Shown piece after piece: positions 13,890 through 19,734 of a stretch of DNA of 19,734 nucleotides. The position numbers were made by a program, and so were the translations under genes. The DNA lies in assembly GCA_023412455.1 (NCBI GenBank), contig JAEYNQ010000290.1, positions 1-19,734 of the forward strand. Reading direction: 5' to 3'. Source of the stretch: Bacillota bacterium (lineage in GTDB: Bacteria > Bacillota > Clostridia > Lachnospirales > Cellulosilyticaceae). The notes under the pieces were generated by a model. It saw nothing but the letters and a program-made list of their open reading frames with translations. It made no database searches and was not told the origin of the DNA. Position 1 is the first letter of the stretch. Each line of letters starts with the position of its first letter.

Positions 13890-15899
13890 TTAAACTTTGA
13901 ACTTTGAAACAGCTTTCAATAGTGTATCAGATTTAACTTTTGCTAACTCCGTCAACTTCTTTACGTTATCAGACATTACTGTAATATCCGTTGTCTCTTC
14001 TGCTATGTTAATGGCCCCTTGAGCTTCTTCTCCTGCTGCAATGGCTATTTCATCAATGGCTTTTTCTATACTATGTATAGAAGCTAATAATTCTTCTGAA
14101 GTGGCACTAAAGTCTGATATCATGTCATTAATAAGCATGGCATTCTTACTGTAGTCTTCACTTGTATTTACTAATGCGTCATAATCTTTCAATACCTTTT
14201 TATCAATAAACGTCATAATCTCTGCAGAACTTATGGAAAGATTATGGACACCTTCTATAATCACTTTTGTTACTTCTTGAATACTTGTTACAAATTTCTT
14301 TGAATCCTCTGCCAACTTTCTAATTTCATCTGCAACCACTGCAAAACCTTTCCCTGCTTCACCTGCTCTGGCGGCTTCAATAGCAGCATTTAATGCTAAC
14401 AAATTGGTTTGTGATGTAATCTCAAGAATATAGCCTAAAAGCTGATCAATCTGATTGACGGCTTTTGATTTTTCAATAGCTTCTTGTAAGTTAGCTTTAG
14501 TTGTTCCGTATAGATTAAGAGCTTCTTCTTTTGATTGCATGGAATTTGCTTTCATTTCTTTGCTCATAAGATTAATATTGCCTGCTGTAACGGTACCTTC
14601 TTGAGCTTTGAAAGCTATGGTTTCTATGGCTTTTCCTATCTCCATAGATGTAGCACTCATCTCCTGGGTAGATGCAGCTGTTTCTTCAGTGGCTGTAGAA
14701 AACTGCTCTGTCGTAGCTGAAATTTGTTCGATATTTGCATTTAAGTTTTCCATACCTTGATTAACCTCTACCAACATCTGACCAATTTGGGTAGACTCAT
14801 TTGCCACGTCATTTATAATGTCTCTTACAGAGCCTTGCATAATTTGGATAGCGTTAGCAAGTGTACCTACCTCATCTTTCATCTTGAGATATTTAGGGGG
14901 CAGATTTCCAGTAAAATCTCCCGTGGCCACATTATCAATATAATTTGCTGCTACTTTTATTGGTTTTGAAATACTTCTTGCAATCAATAGAGTGAGGACT
15001 GTACTAATTCCCAAGAAAATAAGAGAAATGATAAGCATGGTTAAGCCAAGTAATGTAACCTTTTCCATAACTTCTGTCTTTGGAGCAACCATAACAAGGG
15101 ACCACTTCGTACCCTTGACTGGTGCAAAACCAGCATACATACTTTCTCCCTTATAGGTATATTCACCTATACCTTCTTCTCCCTTGGCCATACGCTGTTG
15201 TAAATCCACTAAGGACTGTAAATCTGGATCACTCTTTAGAGCTTCAACAACATTATAGCCTTCCTCAACTAGCTTATGGTCTCTATTAGCCACCATCAGA
15301 CCTTCTGTATTAAACATGTAGGCCTCGCCATTTTCTCCATAGGCCATGCTGCTAGTGAACTCACTGAGTGCATTTCCGGTTCTCGTGGCAACTAATACTT
15401 CATCGATTGTATTGCCGTTTTTAATAGGTACGGCATAAAACAAGGTAAGCTTACCATCTAATTTGCTTTTTATTAAATCTGAAAGACCACGTTCTCCGGC
15501 TAATGCCTTTTCAAAAAACTCTTGATTTTCTACAGTAGATATATCGCCATTTGTATTCTTAGTTTTACCATTTTTATCAGAAATGAACATGGTAAAGTGT
15601 CCACTTCTATTTAACTCAGCTTTTAATAAATTTAACTTTTCATCTGTTGTCATTGTCTTGTCTTTCATCCAATGACTATTGGCTATGGCTTCTAAGGCAT
15701 TAAACTGCACTTCTATGCCTTGCTCTACAGCATGGGCATTTTGTTTTGCCATTTCATATAATGCCTCATCAATATTTTTTGTAATAACCTTGTGGGAATA
15801 CAGATAGGCTACTCCACTAATACCTATACAAACCCCCACCAATAAAAGCCCAAAAAATGAAGTCAACTTTCCCATTATACTTTTTGAAAATTTGCCCAT
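13890..15899 (-). CDS. Methyl-accepting chemotaxis protein with periplasmic-side Cache sensor
   Basis: 669 residues. The ATG has GGAGGA just upstream. Order of parts: TM1 (about 12-34), an extracellular Cache-type sensor (38-275; FTMFISDKNGKTKNTNGDI and GEAYMFNTEGLMVANRD are typical Cache strands), TM2 (281-307), a HAMP domain (308-360), and a long cytoplasmic coiled coil whose tip, EITSQTNLLALNAAIEAARA (from 493) to VVADEIRKLAEDS, is the CheA/CheW contact site. It should sense an external small molecule (often amino or organic acids in this family) and steer flagellar motors. No other chemotaxis gene is nearby, so this is an orphan receptor. Confidence 0.95.
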   Translation of the reverse strand: MGKFSKSIMGKLTSFFGLLLVGVCIGISGVAYLYSHKVITKNIDEALYEMAKQNAHAVEQGIEVQFNALEAIANSHWMKDKTMTTDEKLNLLKAELNRSGHFTMFISDKNGKTKNTNGDISTVENQEFFEKALAGERGLSDLIKSKLDGKLTLFYAVPIKNGNTIDEVLVATRTGNALSEFTSSMAYGENGEAYMFNTEGLMVANRDHKLVEEGYNVVEALKSDPDLQSLVDLQQRMAKGEEGIGEYTYKGESMYAGFAPVKGTKWSLVMVAPKTEVMEKVTLLGLTMLIISLIFLGISTVLTLLIARSISKPIKVAANYIDNVATGDFTGNLPPKYLKMKDEVGTLANAIQIMQGSVRDIINDVANESTQIGQMLVEVNQGMENLNANIEQISATTEQFSTATEETAASTQEMSATSMEIGKAIETIAFKAQEGTVTAGNINLMSKEMKANSMQSKEEALNLYGTTKANLQEAIEKSKAVNQIDQLLGYILEITSQTNLLALNAAIEAARAGEAGKGFAVVADEIRKLAEDSKKFVTSIQEVTKVIIEGVHNLSISSAEIMTFIDKKVLKDYDALVNTSEDYSKNAMLINDMISDFSATSEELLASIHSIEKAIDEIAIAAGEEAQGAINIAEETTDITVMSDNVKKLTELAKVKSDTLLKAVSKFKV

Positions 15900-16188
15900 A
15901 TACTTCCTCCACTCACTAAAATATTTATATAGTTTATAAATATTGTACCCAACTTTTCCTAGTAAATCTTTAAATAAAGCTTTGATAAAATTTAGCTTTG
16001 GAAGAGAATCATCTAGAATAAAAATTTACTCTTTAGAAGTTATAATTTATCTCGTTTTAAAGTAGTTATACTAGTGGGAAAGTTGAGTATAGTATTATTA
16101 TAATATAATAATAATATATTTATAAAATATTGCAATATTATATCGATTATTGTCGTAATTTATTCTATAATAGGTTTATGTTATTGAT

Positions 16189-16410
16189 TCAACTTCCTCG
16201 CTTTAAATCTTTAAATAATCTTCTGATAACTATAACGTGAGGATTAATCCATTGCACAAGTTGATTTTTTATAACTCCACCTATAGTGGGAGTTCCAGTA
16301 GTGATACAATCAACAAAGAGGCCCATTAAGCTTTGTAGGGCAGTTGTTAAGTTCGGATCTGTATATCAACACCATACATCAAGAATAGTTCTTCCTATGT
16401 TTTCATGTGG
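16189..16410 (-). pseudogene. Possible decayed coding fragment, family unknown
   Basis: One minus-strand frame stays open from about 16410 to TGA at 16189-16191 except for one TGA at 16366-16368. Its tail reads protein-like (TTGTPTIGGVIKNQL, then VQWINPHVIVIRR) but I cannot name the family. There is no RBS before the internal ATG at 16326. GC content is a little higher than the flanks. It may be a gene relic left by decay or transfer, or chance. Confidence 0.3.
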
Positions 16411-16503
16411 TTAGCTTCGCGTCGTAGCCACTCTAAGAGGATAAACTATAGTCATAGGATATATTTTAAGTATTCGTAAAATTAAGCAATCATCTATAAA
16501 AAT

Positions 16504-16533
16504 GCTGTTTATAAAGAAGAAACTAAAAACAGC
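16504..16533. promoter_or_regulatory. Inverted repeat upstream of the MATE gene
   Basis: GCTGTTT (16504-16510) and AAACAGC (16527-16533), 16-bp centre, lie just before the candidate -10 TATGAT (16552-16557). It could be a regulator site for the transporter; no T-run follows on the plus strand. Confidence 0.3.
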
Positions 16534-16600
16534 TAGTATCACTATAGGGGATATGATAGAATAGAAATTGAATTCTTTTAGAAAAGGGGGATTTTTTAGC

Positions 16601-17947
16601 ATGTTGACCAAGGACAAAACCTTTTATAAATTAATAACAGCCATTGCTATACCTATTGCCATACAAAATTTAATTACGTTTGGGGTAAGTATGGCAGACT
16701 CCGTTATGGTAGGAAGCTTAGGCGAGCAGTCTCTTTCAGCTGTAACTTTAGCTAATCAACTGTTTTTTATATTTATGATTTTATGCTTTGGCATAGGAAG
16801 TGGAGCCAATGTACTCATTTCTCAGTATTGGGGAAAGAAAGATATAGGGGCTATTCATAAGATAATTGCTATTGTAATTAAAATTAGTATAGGAGCGGCC
16901 CTGCTCTTTATGATAGTTGCGGTATTATTTCCTAGGCAATTTATGACCATTTTTAGTAAGGATTCTATTATTATAGAGCAAGGAATGGAATACTTACAGG
17001 TTATTTTTATCAGTTATATTTTCTTTGCCATTACCAATATTATTATGAGTGCCTTACGTTCTGTTCAGACAGTGAGGATTTCTCTCGTTGTTTACACAGC
17101 TTCTCTCGTTGTAAATGTTATTCTGAATTGGGTCCTTATTTTTGGTAACTTAGGAGCACCTGCTTTAGGAGTAAAAGGTGCAGCCATTGCCACCACTATA
17201 GCACGCTTAGTAGAGCTTATTATTACCATAGTGTTTATCCTTTTCTTTGAGAAGAAAATTAAGTTTAAGTTTAAATGTTTGTTAAAGACAGATTATATTT
17301 TATTAAAGGATTTTGTAAAGGTAGGAGGAGCTGTTGTTGCCAATGAGTTAGTATGGGTACTAGGTTCTTCTGTACTGGCCTTTATCGTAGCGTTGATGGG
17401 GACAGAAGCAGTATCTGCCAATAGTATTAATAGCATAGTGTGGCAGTTCGTATCTGTTTTTATAATGGGAGTAGGAAATGCAGCAGCAGTTATTATTGGT
17501 AACACCATAGGGAAAGGGGAATATAGCAAAGTCAATGAGTATGCCAATACCTTCATTATTATAGGTATTGTACTTGGGTTTGTAGGTGGTATTATCATGT
17601 ATGCTCTTCGCCCTTATGTCCTTATGTTCTATAACGTCTCTGATTTAACAAAAGAACTTGCGATGGGGATTATGGCAGTGGGTTCACTTATTTTAGTTTT
17701 TCAATCCCTAAGCTTTGTCCTTATGATGGGGATTTTAAGAGGTGGTGGAGATACCCATTTTGTATTAGTAGCTGATGTCGTTTTTTTATGGTTTATAGCT
17801 ATACCATTAGGCTTTATCGGGTTAAAGGTATTTGGTTTTTCTGTGCCAGTAGTGTATATATTATTACGTTCAGATGAAGTCATTAAATCTATAGTTGCTG
17901 TTATTCGTGTATCACGGGGAAAGTGGATTAAAAATGTAACCCACTAA
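16601..17947 (+). CDS. MATE family efflux transporter
   Basis: 448 residues, normal for the family. The ATG at 16601 follows AAGGGGG (16584-16590); an in-frame TTG at 16568 has no RBS and is rejected. About twelve hydrophobic segments run in two similar halves. The first half has the typical IPIAIQNLITFGVSMADSVMVG and SGANVLISQYWGKKD; the second has GGAVVANELVWVLG and GNAAAVIIGNTIGKGE. MATE carriers export drugs and metabolites in exchange for Na+ or H+. The substrate is unknown. The gene is monocistronic, divergent from the MCP gene and convergent with the M15 peptidase, with a shared terminator. Confidence 0.93.
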   Translation: MLTKDKTFYKLITAIAIPIAIQNLITFGVSMADSVMVGSLGEQSLSAVTLANQLFFIFMILCFGIGSGANVLISQYWGKKDIGAIHKIIAIVIKISIGAALLFMIVAVLFPRQFMTIFSKDSIIIEQGMEYLQVIFISYIFFAITNIIMSALRSVQTVRISLVVYTASLVVNVILNWVLIFGNLGAPALGVKGAAIATTIARLVELIITIVFILFFEKKIKFKFKCLLKTDYILLKDFVKVGGAVVANELVWVLGSSVLAFIVALMGTEAVSANSINSIVWQFVSVFIMGVGNAAAVIIGNTIGKGEYSKVNEYANTFIIIGIVLGFVGGIIMYALRPYVLMFYNVSDLTKELAMGIMAVGSLILVFQSLSFVLMMGILRGGGDTHFVLVADVVFLWFIAIPLGFIGLKVFGFSVPVVYILLRSDEVIKSIVAVIRVSRGKWIKNVTH

Positions 17948-17950
17948 AAA

Positions 17951-18016
17951 AATAACCCACTTAAAAATATTCTTATGCCCTTTAAAGGGATAAGGATATT
18001 TTTAGTGGGTTATTTT
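17951..18016. terminator. Long bidirectional terminator between MATE and M15 peptidase
   Basis: AATAACCCACT (from 17951) pairs with AGTGGGTTATT (18004-18014). The arms continue inward through TAAAAATAT/ATATTTTTA and CTTAT/ATAAG to CCCTTTAAAGGG at the tip, making a nearly continuous 30-bp stem. T-runs follow on both strands. Confidence 0.88.
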
Positions 18017-18023
18017 TGATCCA

Positions 18024-18761
18024 TTAAAGTTTTTCAGCAACAAGTGTAATAAGCCTTTTAACATTTTGTACGGGATAGGTGGTTTGATTGAGCCAAGCTT
18101 CAGGATAACTGACGATTTGCTTTTCCACCAATAGCTTAATGGCCTCTTCGTAAGTGAGCTGAGAGAGGATATATCGGGCGATATTGATTATAAGCATTTG
18201 TACATAGATAGGATTAACAGTTTCTAAGTTATCCCAGGCAGAAGGTGTTGTAATAATTCCCTTTTTCACAAGTTCATTAATGGCTAATTGGTAGTTCTCT
18301 TGGGTGGCTACTTTTTCGGAGGAAGAAGTAGCAGTATATGAAGGTATCAATTTACCAGAATGTAAGTCTTTTATAGAAAGACCAAAGGTGTATTGAAAAT
18401 GGGGATAATCTTTAAAGCTAGCCCAGTTTCCTCCCCATTCTAGGCCCAACTTCTCACCAATAGCACCAGCCTTGGTTAAAACAGTCATATTATAGGGGTC
18501 CGATTTAGAGTTGTTAGCAATATCAAAAGCAAGTCGCCATTGGTGATAGGAGCTCATGGTTTTCCCTGTAGAGTGAGTAACGATATTTCCAGCTCGTGTA
18601 CGTCCTTGAGCATAAAGATAATCTTGACGTTCTACAGAACGATAGGTTTCTGTAATTAAAATGTTTAGGCCTGCCTTTTTACACGCTTCTAAGAGTTCAA
18701 GTGCCAATGCTTTAACTTTTGGGTGCAATTCATTCAGATCTTTACAAATTTCTATTCCCAT
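18024..18761 (-). CDS. M15-family peptidoglycan peptidase with two C-terminal repeats
   Basis: 245 residues. RBS GAGGAGG lies 5-6 bp before the ATG. Residues 10-135 form an M15 (VanY/CwlK/L-Ala-D-Glu endolysin-like) zinc peptidase: TETYRSVERQDYLYAQGR, SYHQWRLAFDI with zinc ligands H73 and D80, and DYPHFQY with H121. It cuts peptide cross-links of the wall. There is no signal peptide, as in phage endolysins. After a linker (140-155) come two related units of about 40 residues: 157-196 (YQLAINELVKKGIITTPSAW) and 204-243 (YEEAIKLLVEKQIVSYPEAW), possibly a wall-binding module. It could be a domesticated phage lysin; no other phage genes are nearby. Confidence 0.85.
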   Translation of the reverse strand: MGIEICKDLNELHPKVKALALELLEACKKAGLNILITETYRSVERQDYLYAQGRTRAGNIVTHSTGKTMSSYHQWRLAFDIANNSKSDPYNMTVLTKAGAIGEKLGLEWGGNWASFKDYPHFQYTFGLSIKDLHSGKLIPSYTATSSSEKVATQENYQLAINELVKKGIITTPSAWDNLETVNPIYVQMLIINIARYILSQLTYEEAIKLLVEKQIVSYPEAWLNQTTYPVQNVKRLITLVAEKL

Positions 18762-18924
18762 AAAAACCTCCTCAAAATCATAATTGATAAGATATTCTTC
18801 TATAATATATGTCGTAAGTCATTAAGCGTGTCTTTGGATTAAAGGATTTATACTTGAAGTCATGAGAGAGAGTATGCTAGTATAAAGAGAAGAAAGTGTG
18901 ATATTTATAAATGGAGGGGTAGAT

Positions 18925-19326
18925 ATGTTTTGTAATAAATGTGGGGCTGAATTAGAAGAGAGCGTGCGTTTTTGCCCTTATTGTGGGGCAACTGTGCAAC
19001 AAAATAACGATGTAAATGGAGCGCAACAAGGAGCTCAAACTGTACAGAATGTTTATCAGCCCACCAAGGCATATAATGAAGCTAACCAAAAATCAAAACT
19101 TGTAGCTGGGTTGCTTCAAATCTTTTTAGGCTGCTTTGGCTTAGGGCGTTTTTATTTAGGTTATACAAGTATCGGTGTTGCTCAACTTTTAGTTTGTACA
19201 GTAGGAGGAATTTTTACTTTTGGCATAGCATCCATTGGAGGTGTTATTTGGACACTTATAGACGGCATTCTTATTCTCTGTGATAAAGTGCCTAATGATG
19301 CCAATGGCGTGCCATTAAAAGAATAA
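18925..19326 (+). CDS. Zinc-ribbon / TM2 domain membrane protein
   Basis: 133 residues. The ATG at 18925 has GGAGGGG (18913-18919); a GTG at 18898 has none and is rejected. The N-terminus is a zinc ribbon with C3-x2-C6 and C17-x2-C20, followed by a flexible Q/N-rich linker (24-56). Residues 58-120 are a TM2 domain: two TM segments with GLGRFYLGY between and IWTLIDGILILCD at the end. The role of TM2 proteins is unclear; some act in membrane stress or sensing. The stop codon overlaps the next start (TAATG), so both proteins are probably made together. Confidence 0.9.
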   Translation: MFCNKCGAELEESVRFCPYCGATVQQNNDVNGAQQGAQTVQNVYQPTKAYNEANQKSKLVAGLLQIFLGCFGLGRFYLGYTSIGVAQLLVCTVGGIFTFGIASIGGVIWTLIDGILILCDKVPNDANGVPLKE

Positions 19327-19682
19327 TGAAAAGAAAATGGCCATTATTTAAAATTAGTTTTTTAGGCTTGATGAGTATAGGGACAATCGTTTTAATGTAT
19401 GGGGTGAGTCGATTGACTCATCATAGGACGACCTGTATATTTGATGCTTTGGGAAAACCCTGTTGGGGATGTAATAGTTTGGCTGCCCTAAAGGCCATCA
19501 TGAGGGGCCAACTACTAGAAGCATTTACACTCAATCCACTGATTTTTCTTTGGCTCTTAGTGGTTATAGGCTTACTAGCCAATGAAATCTATCATCGCAT
19601 AGATGATAGGATCACACACCAAACCAGTTTAAGCTGGATGGATAAGCTTATAAGAGGAATGTTTAAAGGTATAAACTATTAA
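19326..19682 (+). CDS. DUF2752-like membrane protein
   Basis: 118 residues. The ATG overlaps the TAA of the TM2 gene (TAATG); there is no strong RBS, so it relies on coupled translation. TM1 is about residues 8-29, and a second hydrophobic segment lies at 70-87. Between them KPCWGCNSLAALKAIMRGQLLEAFTLNPL is the DUF2752 core, usually CPGCGxTRA...G...AF..NP. Here the cysteines are C46 and C49, but the second glycine and the TR pair are changed to N-S-L. The function of the family is unknown; its pairing with TM2 genes in Clostridia is frequent in my recollection. Confidence 0.8.
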   Translation: MKRKWPLFKISFLGLMSIGTIVLMYGVSRLTHHRTTCIFDALGKPCWGCNSLAALKAIMRGQLLEAFTLNPLIFLWLLVVIGLLANEIYHRIDDRITHQTSLSWMDKLIRGMFKGINY

Positions 19683-19720
19683 AAGGAGTGCTCTTCCATT
19701 TTTGGGAGCACTCCTTTTTA
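19681..19720 (+). terminator. Terminator after the TM2/DUF2752 pair
   Basis: AAAAGGAGTGCTC (19681-19693) pairs with GAGCACTCCTTTT (19706-19718), 13 bp perfect, 12-nt loop, with a T-run on the plus strand. The stem overlaps the last two bases of the stop codon of the preceding gene. Confidence 0.92.
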
Positions 19721-19734
19721 ATCTTGTAGGAAAC

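Larger units (their letters stand above)
15900..16600. other. 700-bp AT-rich gap between divergent MCP and MATE genes
   Basis: Very AT-rich at 16080-16180, including a 14-bp palindrome AATATTGCAATATT (16126-16139). A possible decayed ORF lies at 16189-16410 (minus strand) and a palindrome AACTCC...GGAGTT near 16274-16294. No functional gene with an RBS was found. Promoters of both flanking genes must be here; TATGAT at 16552-16557 is a candidate -10 for the MATE gene. Confidence 0.5.

Noticed and set aside
16081..16180. Replication origin or partition site in the AT-rich tract
   Set aside because: No DnaA-box clusters, iterons or neighbouring replication genes; AT-richness alone is common in clostridial gaps.

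Overview
This window looks like chromosomal DNA from a low-GC Gram-positive anaerobe of the class Clostridia. The support is AT-rich sequence, strong AGGAGG-type ribosome binding sites, a T-box leader on serS, a bifunctional AdhE under Rex-type operators, a cell-surface stalk-domain protein, and clostridial-type MCP and MATE genes. I would guess a Lachnospirales relative (Cellulosilyticum-like), but the genus is inference. No rRNA, tRNA, CRISPR array or intact insertion sequence was seen.

Left part (1-2856): the 3' end of an AMP-forming acyl-CoA synthetase, a secreted stalk-domain protein, a GNAT acetyltransferase, and an AraC/GyrI-like regulator. Middle (2857-8156): the AraC gene was probably once followed about 30 bp downstream by a UvrA-like ABC ATPase gene and an ATGA-coupled serine hydrolase, a likely drug- or damage-responsive operon. 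It is now interrupted by a minus-strand two-gene cassette: an AAA ATPase directly abutting a small protein with a PD-(D/E)xK-like motif. A perfect 46-bp direct repeat carries the old araC/uvrA-like junction on both sides of the cassette. A decayed araC fragment lies at the right border. This is the best candidate here for an accessory, possibly anti-phage, system.

Fermentation and translation part (8171-13870): adhE (minus strand) with two 18-bp Rex-type operators, one overlapping the -35 element of a good extended -10 promoter; a small two-TM protein; a compact structured intergenic block with tiny ORFs on both strands and a minus-strand terminator; then serS behind a T-box leader with a UCC specifier and a C opposite the tRNA-Ser discriminator G.

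Right part (13890-19734): a Cache-type MCP (minus), a gene-poor AT-rich 700 bp holding a possible decayed ORF, a MATE transporter (plus), a cytosolic-looking M15 peptidase with two C-terminal repeats (minus), and a coupled pair made of a zinc-ribbon/TM2 protein and a DUF2752-like membrane protein. Convergent gene pairs are separated by strong hairpin terminators, several of which should work in both directions.
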